A stretch of 64,000 bases of DNA from Candidatus Helarchaeota archaeon (GCA_013375455.1 JABXJT010000016.1:16856-80855), one strand, 5' to 3'; shown: positions 45,318 through 53,941, counted from the first letter of the stretch. Program-made: numbers and translations. Notes: a model not told the origin generated them from the sequence alone.

Positions 45318-45603
45318 GGGTTCTCTCTTTTTGCAATTTCCTAATTGTTAGGTTTTAATTTTAGTTGAAAGACGTTAAAAGGGAAATTGGTCAGAAGGTT
45401 TCCGGAAAGTTTTCCTACTTTTTTAATTTCAATTAGATCGCATTAACTTTTAATGGAAGCGATTTATTAATAATCACGTATTATCAAGGTTAAAGAATTC
45501 AATTTGCGATAAAAGTGAATTAGTTTAGAGAGAAACCCCCTAGAATCTGATTAAGATTTGAGTTAATTAATCATTAATACTTCAGAATATCAATTTAACC
45601 TGG

Positions 45604-47031
45604 ATGCGAAGCATGAAAATACGAGCTAAAATTCGGATGGGAGAACTCCCTCTTGAGGAAGAACTCCAGAAGAAGATGGCAGAGGGCTATCACGATTGGA
45701 AGGAAAAGATCCTTAAGAAAGCGAGAGGTGTTAAGGATCTAAAAGAGCTCCGCGAGTTAATGTATTCACTGGGAGACGATTTTGATTGGGTTGAATCTAC
45801 GGGGCGCTGGCTTGGAGAAGCGAAACCTTATGAGATTATCTGCGTGAATATTAGGGTGCCAGGGTTAGAAAGACTGAAAAATAGAAAAAGAACAGAACGT
45901 TATACATTATATGGAATATTATCTTTCAGTAAGGCAATGATTCATTCCTATGATCATTTAGGAGATCTAGAACGTGTTATTATAGAAAAGAGAGATAACC
46001 ATTTTTATGCTTGGTCCACGGTTGGACATGGATATGTCGAAAAATGGCCTGAATATTTCCCAAACATTAGCTCTGTAGAAGAATTTTATAAAAACGTTCA
46101 TTGTGTCTTCGAGCGTGGAGACCACTCACTTGTTTTAGAATACCCCAATCCAACTTTCTCAATTCTTCATAAATATTTTAAAAACCGATTAAGGGTGCCG
46201 CATATTGCAAAAATGGTCCGAGATTGTTACACCGCGCACGCCCTTGGTGTTGAATTTGAAGAGCTGGAAGTTCCAGTCATCACGCATGAAGATTTAGAAA
46301 AGAAATTAGAAATTGATTGGTATGGATTTGCAGAGGCAGTACTTGAACTGGACGAATTGATTCAAATAGCTTATCGTAATTTGAATTTTTTCCAAAAAAT
46401 TAAGCAACTTTTTCGAGAAAAAGATGACCCGTATCACTACTTGGATTGTTTAAAAACGGTCATATGGAGCATCGCCCCGAAATACCAAGAAAAGTATCTA
46501 CGCGGGTTAAGAAAAAAGATGAAAGAAGCATATGATCAAGACCGCATTGACATTGATTTCTGGGATCCTATCACTAAGGTGCTGAATAAGGTTTCAGAAC
46601 TCATCGAACAAACGCATTTTATTCAATGGCAGAGTTTCCTAGATCCGAAGCGCTATTCAAAGAAAATTGGAATAAGAAAAATTGAAGGCCTCTCGAATGT
46701 GGCGATTGAGGCAGTTGCAACAGGATTAGCCAAAATTTTACTGAAAAGTTTGGATGATATCGCGTATCCCGAGAAATATCCTCAAAAAGAACAACTCAAA
46801 CTCGTGGGGTTCGTCTCAGGCGGACATGTCTATCGGCTCCTCCGTTCAATGAATATGCTCCTAGAAAAGAAATTCAAATTCATAGCACCAAAAATGGAAG
46901 GTCTTCGAAAGCGGTTCGATCAGTTTATGGCTTCAAGAAAAGTGAAGGCGGCAGGAGAAGAAGAGGAACAAGAGATTTTAGAGGCTGAAAGAGAGAAAAA
47001 AATGAAAGCACTTGAAGAAGCTTCTAGTTAA
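45604..47031 (+). CDS. Hypothetical protein, 475 aa
   Basis: A long soluble protein with no recognised family. The N-terminal third is charged and helical; the middle contains aromatic-rich segments (HFYAWSTVGHGYVEKWPEYF) and long helical parts with paired Lys/Glu; the end has a Glu/Arg/Lys coiled-coil-like stretch after SRKVKAAGEEEEQ. No membrane segment, metal or nucleotide motif is seen. Two ATGs open it (45604, 45613). It ends four bases into the stop of the convergent apgM gene. Confidence 0.5.
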   Translation: MRSMKIRAKIRMGELPLEEELQKKMAEGYHDWKEKILKKARGVKDLKELRELMYSLGDDFDWVESTGRWLGEAKPYEIICVNIRVPGLERLKNRKRTERYTLYGILSFSKAMIHSYDHLGDLERVIIEKRDNHFYAWSTVGHGYVEKWPEYFPNISSVEEFYKNVHCVFERGDHSLVLEYPNPTFSILHKYFKNRLRVPHIAKMVRDCYTAHALGVEFEELEVPVITHEDLEKKLEIDWYGFAEAVLELDELIQIAYRNLNFFQKIKQLFREKDDPYHYLDCLKTVIWSIAPKYQEKYLRGLRKKMKEAYDQDRIDIDFWDPITKVLNKVSELIEQTHFIQWQSFLDPKRYSKKIGIRKIEGLSNVAIEAVATGLAKILLKSLDDIAYPEKYPQKEQLKLVGFVSGGHVYRLLRSMNMLLEKKFKFIAPKMEGLRKRFDQFMASRKVKAAGEEEEQEILEAEREKKMKALEEASS

Positions 47032-48263
47032 GCGCCAAACTTTTTTGCTTTATCAATTAAATCCATAAGAATTGGCATTACATCCAATCCTCGAATGCGT
47101 CCAAGTCCTCCATAGGCACAAGATCGTTCGGAAAAAGATAAAACATCATCAGATAAAACACCACCTCCTGCCATTACGATTGGAACCGGGTCGGCAGTAT
47201 GGTCGCGCACGCTTACTGGATCGGCGTGATCCGCAGTAAGAGTAATGATTATTTCTTCTGGATTCGTTTTATCCAGTAATAATTTTACCATCGCATCGAT
47301 TTTTTCGATCATCATTACTTTTTGCTGGTAATTCCCGTCGTGTGAGGCACTATCCGTTCCTTTTACATGAATGAAGATGAGATCATTCGAATCCAAATTC
47401 CGTAATGCTGCGTTACCTTTCGCAAGGGTGTCGGTGTGAACCGTTCCCGTGGCCCCTGGAACATCTATTGAACTCATCCCAACGACTCTTGCAACGCCGC
47501 GATAGAGTGGAGCCCCACAAATACATACGGCACGTATATGATATTTTTCATTTAATGTTTGTAGTTCAGGCACTATTCCAGCACCGCGGAGCAATACCGC
47601 ATTGGCAGGTAGAAGGTTTTTCTGGCGTCTGTCATCGTTTAAGGAGCTATCTCCCAGTAATTTCTTCGAAGTCTGATAAAATTCATTTAAAATCTCGGAT
47701 GTTCGGAGCGCTTCAGGAGTATCATCCAAAGGCCGACAAGCTGGAGCCTTTACGTTCACGATATCCGGATCCATATCTGAAACAATGTGTGAGAGATTTG
47801 GTCCTTGAAGTTTTAGGACACAACGGTGCTCGACCGTGTGAACGAAGGTGGTTTTCACATCTGGGGCGCATTTAAGAGATAAATTCTGCAAAAGGTCTGC
47901 GAACTGGTCTCCTCCTGGAATATTTCGCCCTGCTCTTCGGTCTAGAATGACATCATCTGAATCAACGGTCGCTAAATTTGCACGTAATGCGATTTCACCA
48001 AGATTGACTTCAATTCCGGCACCAATGGCCTCAAAAGGCCCACGTCCCTTGTAATAGATGTAGGGATCATAACCAAAAATGGCAAGATGGGCAGTATCAC
48101 TTCCAGGTCGAATACCGGGACCAATCGTATCCATTATTCCACACATGCCATCTGTTGCTAATTGATCGAGTGCGGGAGTATTTGCAGATTCGAGGGGGGT
48201 TTTCGGATATTTTTTTGAAGGACGATCCCCCATTCCATCACATATAATAAGAATGCATTTCAA
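47028..48263 (-). CDS. apgM: 2,3-bisphosphoglycerate-independent phosphoglycerate mutase, archaeal type
   Basis: The ApgM family interconverts 3- and 2-phosphoglycerate in lower glycolysis. The start, CILIICDGMGDRP, includes the first metal ligand Asp, and the TPALDQLATDGMCGIMDTIG and SDTAHLAIFGYDPYIYYKGRGP segments (with the active-site Ser/His region) are diagnostic. The later TADHADPVSVRDHTADPVP motif supplies further metal ligands. The protein of 411 residues is complete. It begins at an ATG and lies about 60 bases downstream of the fae-hps gene, so the two central-carbon genes are probably co-transcribed. Confidence 0.95.
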   Translation of the reverse strand: MKCILIICDGMGDRPSKKYPKTPLESANTPALDQLATDGMCGIMDTIGPGIRPGSDTAHLAIFGYDPYIYYKGRGPFEAIGAGIEVNLGEIALRANLATVDSDDVILDRRAGRNIPGGDQFADLLQNLSLKCAPDVKTTFVHTVEHRCVLKLQGPNLSHIVSDMDPDIVNVKAPACRPLDDTPEALRTSEILNEFYQTSKKLLGDSSLNDDRRQKNLLPANAVLLRGAGIVPELQTLNEKYHIRAVCICGAPLYRGVARVVGMSSIDVPGATGTVHTDTLAKGNAALRNLDSNDLIFIHVKGTDSASHDGNYQQKVMMIEKIDAMVKLLLDKTNPEEIIITLTADHADPVSVRDHTADPVPIVMAGGGVLSDDVLSFSERSCAYGGLGRIRGLDVMPILMDLIDKAKKFGA

Positions 48264-48324
48264 TTTGAACCACCTATTAGAAATAAGAAAAACTAGATGA
48301 GAAAGAATTTAAAAAAAAGGAGAT

Positions 48325-49521
48325 TTATTCTTCGTGAACTCTGAAGAGGTCAATATCACTCCAATATTGTTTTTCTTCGAATATTTTTAGAAATTCACGA
48401 GTGGATCGCTCGATGTCTTTCGATTGAGTTATATAGCGACCCACTATAATGATATCTGCACCGCTCTTTAAGGCATCAATCGTGGTCTGAGGACGAATCC
48501 CACCAGCAACTGCAACTAATTTGACCCCCACTTCTTTTACTTCCTTTATTAAATCCCAGCGTGGCTTCGCTGTAGCCTCCGTATCGATAGCACGATGAAT
48601 TATAACCAAATTAGGCAATTGTTTTAATTGCTTCAATTTCTCAATTGGTTGCTCCACGTCCATCATGTCGACAAACGAGTAAACTCCAACGCGGTCTGCC
48701 TCATAAATGAATTTATCTAGCGTCTGGATGGAAGCGAGACCCGAGGCCACTACCGCATCAGCCGTTTCTTCAAACGCCAAATCAACTTCCACTTTCCCGA
48801 CATCTAACGTCTTTAAATCAGCGATAATGAAGGCGCTTTTTGCAATATTTCGGAGTTCGCCAATTAATTGGGTGCCGTAATGTTTGAGTAACGGTGTTCC
48901 AACTTCCAAGATGATTCGATCACTTTTTGGCACTTCTTTGATGATTTTTTCGGTTCGTTCCTTGCTGGGTACATCCAAGGCAATTTGGAGGTATGGAGGC
49001 CGCCAAAGGCGGGGGACTCTAAAGCCAAGGATAGGATGTTTCGCTCGGTCCTTATCGTATAAGATCTTGTCATAGGGTGGATAATTTGAGAGTGCCCGTT
49101 TAAGGGCTAATTTCGTTGCAGAATAGTTGTATGAATAAATTCTACGATCATTCTTGGCTCCAGGATGGACAAATACGCTTACAATAATCAGCCAGTCGTC
49201 CAGCTTACCCTGCGGAATAATCCCTTCCTCTGCGGCATCTGCAATAGCTTTAGCCACCGCGTATTGAGCGGATCCGAAAATTTTAGCAATCTGGGTACCA
49301 CTCTGAACTGTAACCTTAGGAACAACAAGCGTCCAAGGCTTACATGGAAGGTTAGGGCGAATTACGGCAAGGAGGGGAGTGTGCCCTTTACTGAGTTGTG
49401 AGAGAGCATTTGCAAAGGCAAGCCCAACATTTCCCTTTTTATCGCCTATAATTAAATCAACATGCGCCAATTCAGGTTCTCTTCCGAGTAACGCCTCACC
49501 AATTGCATACAAATTAAACAC
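48325..49521 (-). CDS. fae-hps: Bifunctional formaldehyde-activating enzyme/3-hexulose-6-phosphate synthase
   Basis: Residues 1-160 are the Fae domain: IGEALLGREPELAHVDLIIG contains the catalytic His, and IAKIFGSAQYAVAKAIADAA is conserved. Residues 170-398 are the Hps domain, an OMP decarboxylase-like barrel with LQIALDVPS, IIADLKTLDVG and VAVAGGIRPQT. Archaeal fusions of this kind supply ribulose-5-phosphate for nucleotide synthesis through the reverse ribulose-monophosphate route and release formaldehyde, which Fae condenses with tetrahydromethanopterin. Start is a GTG at 49521. The enzyme and the adjacent apgM point to a sugar-phosphate network without the oxidative pentose phosphate pathway. 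Confidence 0.95.
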   Translation of the reverse strand: MFNLYAIGEALLGREPELAHVDLIIGDKKGNVGLAFANALSQLSKGHTPLLAVIRPNLPCKPWTLVVPKVTVQSGTQIAKIFGSAQYAVAKAIADAAEEGIIPQGKLDDWLIIVSVFVHPGAKNDRRIYSYNYSATKLALKRALSNYPPYDKILYDKDRAKHPILGFRVPRLWRPPYLQIALDVPSKERTEKIIKEVPKSDRIILEVGTPLLKHYGTQLIGELRNIAKSAFIIADLKTLDVGKVEVDLAFEETADAVVASGLASIQTLDKFIYEADRVGVYSFVDMMDVEQPIEKLKQLKQLPNLVIIHRAIDTEATAKPRWDLIKEVKEVGVKLVAVAGGIRPQTTIDALKSGADIIIVGRYITQSKDIERSTREFLKIFEEKQYWSDIDLFRVHEE

Positions 49522-49749
49522 CTAAACCTCTTTATCATTTCACATCTAAAAAGTTCATGAATTTTATTCCTATCAACATGTTAATCTAATTTCTTTTTAA
49601 ATAAAAACATTACTTCCAATTCCCAGTTCCGACAAAAATATATCCTAGTGAAAATGTGCATCAGCGGTCAGTTAAAAGACATTGAAAAATCTCGTCATAT
49701 CAATTTCAATTGAGAATGAAGATATTAAAGCATCTTTTTTTGATGATGT

Positions 49750-50322
49750 TTAAATTTCATCTTTCACGACTAAACGATAAATGATCGTTACTCCTGCAGT
49801 ATCGCTTTTCCTCGTAATTTTAATAATATCTCCTAGTTCTGCGCCGATAACTCGCGTAACGGGATCCGATTTGAGAATTCCCGGTAGGGCACCCTGTGGA
49901 ACTTTTAATTGTGCCAATAAGTTCTCTTTTTCATCCTCAGAGAGAATTTCATGTTTCGGGACGAATTCATGCTCGAGAATATCCATTAAAACTAAATCTG
50001 CAGGAATATATTCAATGTTTTTATCCTTTAGTTCATTTAATGCGCTTCGAGTGACCTTTCCAGTTCCGATAAAAATTCGCTGTTTGACTTTCTTTTTTTC
50101 GAACTTTTTGGTGAGATCTCGGATGTAGGCAACTCCGGTGGTTTCATTTATTATGGTATAATGGATAATTACTGGCTGCCCTTGGGCATTCTTAAAATAT
50201 AGAAAAGCAATCTTGTTTTCTTCACTTTTCTTCTTGTCGGTATCTTCAGTATAACCGCGGTTTTTCATTAGGATTCTAGTTTTTTCCACTAATGGAGGAG
50301 TTTTGGACTTTGGGTTTCCCAT
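49750..50322 (-). CDS. rpoH: RNA polymerase subunit H/Rpb5 with eukaryote-like N-terminal domain
   Basis: The C-terminal 80 residues are the classical archaeal RpoH: LEHEFVPKHEILSEDEKENL, GILKSDPVTRVIG and GDIIKITRKSDTAGVTIIYR. Ahead of it is an extra 110 residues matching the layout of the eukaryotic Rpb5 N-terminal (jaw) domain: a helix with MKNRGY, a strand IAFLYFKNAQGQPVIIHY, then GVAYIRDLTKKFEKKKVKQR, IFIGTG and VTRSALNEL. Archaeal RpoH normally lacks this, being about 80 residues. It lies in the DNA clamp/jaw region of the polymerase. Start ATG at 50322. The RNA polymerase large-subunit genes are not in the window. Confidence 0.9.
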   Translation of the reverse strand: MGNPKSKTPPLVEKTRILMKNRGYTEDTDKKKSEENKIAFLYFKNAQGQPVIIHYTIINETTGVAYIRDLTKKFEKKKVKQRIFIGTGKVTRSALNELKDKNIEYIPADLVLMDILEHEFVPKHEILSEDEKENLLAQLKVPQGALPGILKSDPVTRVIGAELGDIIKITRKSDTAGVTIIYRLVVKDEI

Positions 50323-50427
50323 TCTTACAACACCATTCTAAAAAAACTCAAAAATAGATTTGTTCTTGGAATCTTTGAATTTCAAAATAAACCCAATGAT
50401 ATAAATTTTTCTAGATAAGTTAAGAGG

Positions 50428-50512
50428 TGCACGGGAAGGGATTCGAACCCTCGCAGGTCTACACCACAGGAGCCTCAGTCCTGCTCCTTTGACCAGACTC
50501 GGACACCCGTGC
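50428..50512 (-). tRNA. tRNA-Leu (anticodon GAG)
   Basis: An 85-nt class II tRNA. Acceptor stem GCACGGG/CCCGTGC, anticodon stem CAGGA/TCCTG with loop CTGAGGC giving anticodon GAG, a long variable arm, and T arm GAGGG-TTCGAAT-CCCTT. Discriminator base is A; CCA is not fully encoded. No intron. Reads Leu codons CUC and CUU. It lies 56 bases downstream of the tRNA-Thr gene on the same strand. Confidence 0.95.
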
Positions 50513-50568
50513 TTTTTTCTAATTATTCATCTGGGTTGGAATTTTACTCTTAAATTCCTATAAGGTTA

Positions 50569-50671
50569 AGCCCCTGACGGGATTTGAACCCGCGATTTGT
50601 CCATAACCAATCGATTTGATCATGTCCAACAGCTTACGAGGCTGCCGCTCTACCAGCTGAGCTACAGAGGC
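50569..50671 (-). tRNA. tRNA-Thr (anticodon CGT) with a 30-nt intron in the variable loop
   Basis: Acceptor GCCTCTG/CAGGGGC, D arm GCTC...GAGC, anticodon arm GCAGC-CTCGTAA-GCTGT giving anticodon CGT, T arm GCGGG-TTCAAAT-CCCGT and discriminator T, as usual for archaeal tRNA-Thr. The anticodon arm is intact, so the extra 30 bases lie after position 46. Removing 50596-50625 leaves the standard five-base variable loop TGGTC. CCA is not encoded. Confidence 0.93.
50596..50625 (-). other. Non-canonical BHB intron of tRNA-Thr(CGT), position 46/47
   Basis: The junction folds as a bulge-helix-bulge: central helix TGTT with GACA (one T-G wobble), bulges GGA and AAT, and an eight-base intron helix CATGATCA with TGGTTATG (loop AATCGAT). 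Cleavage after the second base of each bulge removes 30 nt. The outer exon helix is weak, as in the relaxed form of the motif. Confidence 0.82.
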
Positions 50672-50762
50672 GCAGTTGAATTTATTAACCTGTAAAGGTT
50701 TATTAAAGTTTATCATAGATTTAATCAAAAGTTTTTTGCAAGTATCAGGTCAGTGGTTGAGT

Positions 50763-51410
50763 ATGAGTGACGAGTTATTGAAAAATTTAGAGAAGGCGAT
50801 TGTTGAATTTGATACGGATACGGCAGAGTCCCTAATCAAGCAAGCAATCAAAGAAGAATATGCGCCAGATGCCATATTAAAGGCATTAGGAAATGCCTTG
50901 AATAAGGTAGGAGAATTATATGATATGCATGAGTACTTTTTATCCGAGCTCATGTTATGTGGAGATACGGCTAAAAGCGCGATCGAGATTTTAAAACCAT
51001 ATATAGCCGAAACTGAAACGAAACTTTTGGGTACTATTGTTTTTGGCACCGTGAAAGGGGACATACACGATATCGGGAAAACCATCGTGTCCTCGTTTAT
51101 GATTGGTGCAGGCTTTATGGTTCATGACATTGGTATAGAAGTGAGCGCGGCTCAATTCGTAAGTGCCGTTAAGAAATATAAGCCAGATATTCTAGCTATA
51201 TCCGCACTATTAAGTACTACTCGGGAATATATGAGAGATGTTATGAGCGCCATGAAGAGAGCAAATCTACGAGATATTCTCAAGATTATCGTGGGAGGAC
51301 GCCCTGTAACTCCAAAATTTGCCAAAGAAATCGGAGCAGACGCAACTGCGACTAATCCAATGGAAGCCGTTGAAATCTGTAAGAAATGGATGGCAGAAAA
51401 GCAAGGGTAA
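50763..51410 (+). CDS. Corrinoid (B12-binding) protein of methyltransferase type
   Basis: A 215-residue two-domain protein: an N-terminal helical cap (about 1-85) and a Rossmann-like B12-binding domain with GTVKGDIHDIGKTIV (the D-x-H-x2-G motif that supplies the lower-axial His) and the GGRPVTPKFAKEIGAD segment. It resembles MtbC/MttC-type corrinoid proteins that pass methyl groups from a substrate-specific methyltransferase to a pterin or CoM. No methyltransferase or reactivase gene is next to it. The true start is the ATG at 50763, since the longer frame runs into the tRNA-Thr promoter. Confidence 0.9.
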   Translation: MSDELLKNLEKAIVEFDTDTAESLIKQAIKEEYAPDAILKALGNALNKVGELYDMHEYFLSELMLCGDTAKSAIEILKPYIAETETKLLGTIVFGTVKGDIHDIGKTIVSSFMIGAGFMVHDIGIEVSAAQFVSAVKKYKPDILAISALLSTTREYMRDVMSAMKRANLRDILKIIVGGRPVTPKFAKEIGADATATNPMEAVEICKKWMAEKQG

Positions 51411-51494
51411 TTATGAGAGCTATATTAATATTTTACAAGTCTTTGTATATCAAGACGACATAAGATATGTATTGGCTTCCTAAAAAAAACTGAT

Positions 51495-51600
51495 GGGCTC
51501 GTAGCTCAGCTAGGCAGAGCGTCGGACATTCGGAAATAATTCTGGATGGGTGAAGCTCTTAACCCGATGGTCGCGGGTTCAATTCCCGTCGAGCCCGCCA
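51495..51600 (+). tRNA. tRNA-Lys (anticodon CTT) with a 29-nt intron in the anticodon stem
   Basis: Acceptor GGGCTCG/CGAGCCC, discriminator G and an encoded CCA (51598-51600). D arm GCTC...GAGC, T arm GCGGG-TTCAATT-CCCGT. The genomic anticodon region makes no stem until 51526-51554 is removed; then TCGGG-CTCTTAA-CCCGA forms, with anticodon CTT. Followed by a T-run (51601-51606) that could end transcription. A TATA-like TTTGTATATC lies about 40 bases upstream. Confidence 0.94.
51526..51554 (+). other. Non-canonical BHB intron of tRNA-Lys(CTT), position 30/31
   Basis: The bulge-helix-bulge is clear: exon helix AGAG/CTCT, central helix CGTC/GGTG (two wobbles), bulges GGA and AAG, intron helix CATTC/GGATG with a further GAA/TTC hairpin inside the loop. 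Cutting after the second base of each bulge removes 29 nt and restores the anticodon stem. Confidence 0.85.
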
Positions 51601-51654
51601 TTTTTTATTAGGGTGCTTCAAGACTTTGTTAAATTCATTCGATAGGTTGCGAGA

Positions 51655-52110
51655 ATGACGAGAGTGGTAGCATTTGGTACATTTGACCTCCTCCATTATG
51701 GACACGTTAAGATGTTAGAGAAGGCCAAAGAATTAGGGGGGGGTGATGCAGAACTCATTGTCGTGATATCACGGGATGAGAGTGCTCTAAAAGTGAAGGG
51801 GGACCCTCCCATTTTCCCATCAGAACAACGTTTGAAACTTATAAAAGCTCTGAAAGTTGTTGATGATGCAGTTCTAGGCTATAAAGGGGATACTTGGAAA
51901 GATCGAATTCAGATTATTGTAGATTTAAAGCCCAATGTAATTGCATTAGGTTATGATCAACCCGTTAGTATTGATGCATTGCAAGATGAACTTAATAAGC
52001 GAGGGATGAAGAGCAAAATCGTGCGACTTAAAAAGTATGGGGAGGCCTCGTTTAATAGTTCTTCGAAGATCGTTCAAAAAATCTTTGAACGATTCAATGA
52101 TTCCCATTAA
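51655..52110 (+). CDS. ribL: FAD synthetase (archaeal RibL)
   Basis: A 151-residue nucleotidyltransferase with the family start VVAFGTFDLLHYGHVKML (HxGH motif) and the later SSSKIVQKI element. RibL converts FMN and ATP to FAD in archaea. With the CTP-dependent riboflavin kinase gene at 60827, the window carries both late steps of flavin synthesis, though about 9 kb apart. Start ATG at 51655. Other cytidylyltransferase-family substrates (glycerol-3-phosphate) are possible but the length and spacing fit RibL. Confidence 0.88.
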   Translation: MTRVVAFGTFDLLHYGHVKMLEKAKELGGGDAELIVVISRDESALKVKGDPPIFPSEQRLKLIKALKVVDDAVLGYKGDTWKDRIQIIVDLKPNVIALGYDQPVSIDALQDELNKRGMKSKIVRLKKYGEASFNSSSKIVQKIFERFNDSH

Positions 52111-52213
52111 TAATTAACGCTATTGCGTGCACTTGAAGTTAACTTTTATAGGAGTTGGATCATTTTGGTCTTAACTACTTAATTTTGCTTCTAAAAAAAG
52201 AAGGGTTTTAGTT

Positions 52214-53017
52214 TTACATTACCCAGGTGGTAATGTCGCTGCAGGGATCTCTGGGATCTTCCCGTGCGTCTTTTATTGCTAGGAAATCATGTGGCGTGCG
52301 TTTATAAAATTCACGCTCTCTGAATATGATGGGAGTTTCATCCGGCCCGATTTTCACGAAACAAGGACAATCTTGTTTTAATTCTGGTTTAGAATTCAGG
52401 TCGCGAGGATTTTTTAAAAGCCCAAATCCGTATGTACACTGAATCTCTTTCTTACAAATGCCTACACGAAACTCGTGTCCACAGGTAATTGCTTGGGCAA
52501 ATGTTTCATCCTCACATTTGACGACTCGAAAATTGCAGGTCTCGCATTCCAGTCCTTTTAGTAATTCGGTGGGGCGGTTTTTTAGGATTTCAATCGTCAA
52601 TTTTTTTGAAAGGTTCTTCAGCACCGCAAGAAGCACGGGGCGGCAAAACATATAAGCGCAATTCCAGATATAGGGAACTTCCTTAAATTGTTCATCTTGC
52701 AGGAATTCTTGCCTCATTTTATCAAAGGGACATCGACCGAGGACCAAAACGTCGTCTTTAATGGAACACTCGATATCCAATGATGAATTAATGGTGAATT
52801 CTAGGAGAGAGATTCCTTGTTCAAGTGATTCGGTTTCTGGTTTTAAATAGGTAATAAGAAGTCGTCCCACGTCGTTAAAAATCATATTCATGAGTGATTG
52901 CGTGCTCATAAGTGCTTGCCACATTCCAACCGTTGATCGTTTTGTAAGGATGTCCCATTTCACTGATGAATTTAAGATTTTCTTGACTATTTTTAAATGG
53001 ATTAATTCAAAGCCCAT
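52214..53017 (-). CDS. Hypothetical cysteine-containing protein, 267 aa
   Basis: A soluble protein with no recognised fold. The N-terminal two-thirds is helical and hydrophobic-patterned; the C-terminal third has a cysteine set (LECETCNFRVVKCED, TCGHEF, GICKKEIQC, QDCPC) that could bind a metal. It follows the nitroreductase gene on the same strand, with three bases between stop and start, so the two are certainly translated from one message, suggesting related redox work. Function not assigned. Confidence 0.6.
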   Translation of the reverse strand: MGFELIHLKIVKKILNSSVKWDILTKRSTVGMWQALMSTQSLMNMIFNDVGRLLITYLKPETESLEQGISLLEFTINSSLDIECSIKDDVLVLGRCPFDKMRQEFLQDEQFKEVPYIWNCAYMFCRPVLLAVLKNLSKKLTIEILKNRPTELLKGLECETCNFRVVKCEDETFAQAITCGHEFRVGICKKEIQCTYGFGLLKNPRDLNSKPELKQDCPCFVKIGPDETPIIFREREFYKRTPHDFLAIKDAREDPRDPCSDITTWVM

Positions 53018-53020
53018 TTT

Positions 53021-53794
53021 TCATACCTCCTTAAAATTTTCCCATGAATTACCTAGTTCATTATGCCAAGCTTTTTTCGAGGGAGGAGCACGATCAGGAC
53101 CACGAGATCTTGGAAATAAGGGCCAGGCCAGTGATATGAATCCTATTATAGAGAATTCAGGGTATTGTATGTTGCACATCTCTGCAACTTTTGATTCAGC
53201 GGCTGGGCTCGACATCGGGAAGTTAAAGTAACATGATCCAACTCCTAACGCATGTGCCATAAGCATCATATTTTGAGCCGCCATAAATGTACACCCCATT
53301 GCCATCCGGTTTGCCAACTGTTGTGCTGTAATAGGCACTATATCCGTGAAATGTTTCGCACCGACGAGACCTGAACGGCTAGCAATTACCACAATGATGG
53401 ATTTCTCGATATACTCCATTAACCATCCAGTGCCCATAAGGGCAGTAGATAATCCAATTGCCGCCGGTTTTTTCATATAACCGAATCGCCAAGTTGCAAC
53501 CTCTTTCCACGTTATCTGACCTCCTCCGAACATGTATTTGCAGAAAATCTGCCCCAACCGTCCAATTGCCTTTCGCTTTTCTAGATCCGTAACGACCACG
53601 AACTCCCATGGTTGATAATTTTCTGGAGAGGGGGCTTGGCAGCCAGCGTCTATTATCTGTTCAAGAATTTCTTTCGGGACTGGTTTCTCTTCATATGAGT
53701 ACACCCATCGCATTGCACGCCTGTTCTTGATAATATCCCACACATTCTCAGCATATTTCCTCTTTTCTGGTTCAAGTTGCTCAAAAACACTCAT
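53021..53794 (-). CDS. Nitroreductase-family flavoprotein
   Basis: The N-terminus shows the family's FMN site, NRRAMRWVYSYEEKPVP, and the AGCQAPSPENYQPWEFVVV segment; the late region has AQNMMLMAHALGVGSCY. Members reduce nitro groups, flavins, quinones or iodinated tyrosine using NAD(P)H, or act in cofactor synthesis. The C-terminal 20 residues are an unusual Arg/Ser/Pro-rich tail (RSRGPDRAPPSKKAW). Start ATG at 53794; a GTG three codons before is possible. Operon with the downstream 267-aa gene. Confidence 0.85.
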   Translation of the reverse strand: MSVFEQLEPEKRKYAENVWDIIKNRRAMRWVYSYEEKPVPKEILEQIIDAGCQAPSPENYQPWEFVVVTDLEKRKAIGRLGQIFCKYMFGGGQITWKEVATWRFGYMKKPAAIGLSTALMGTGWLMEYIEKSIIVVIASRSGLVGAKHFTDIVPITAQQLANRMAMGCTFMAAQNMMLMAHALGVGSCYFNFPMSSPAAESKVAEMCNIQYPEFSIIGFISLAWPLFPRSRGPDRAPPSKKAWHNELGNSWENFKEV

Positions 53795-53941
53795 ATTAAT
53801 CACGCTTCTATTTATAGTCCTTTAAAACTGAGATTTATTAAATATTTATTTACCATAAAGTTAGTTTAATCTTGTTAATTACGGTATTTAAAAAGTCAAT
53901 TAAATTTTTATAAGATTTTTAAATCAATAATTAGTCTTCTA

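Noticed and set aside
45318..45603. Small gene or RNA in the 286-base gap before the 475-aa gene
   Set aside because: Neither strand holds a frame with a start and protein-like composition, and I saw no strong stem; treated as A+T-rich intergenic DNA.
50569..50671. tRNA-Met or a class II long variable arm for the tRNA at this site
   Set aside because: The anticodon loop reads CTCGTAA, so the anticodon is CGT (Thr), not CAT. The extra 30 bases form a BHB and removal yields a normal class I variable loop, unlike a Leu/Ser/Tyr-type arm.
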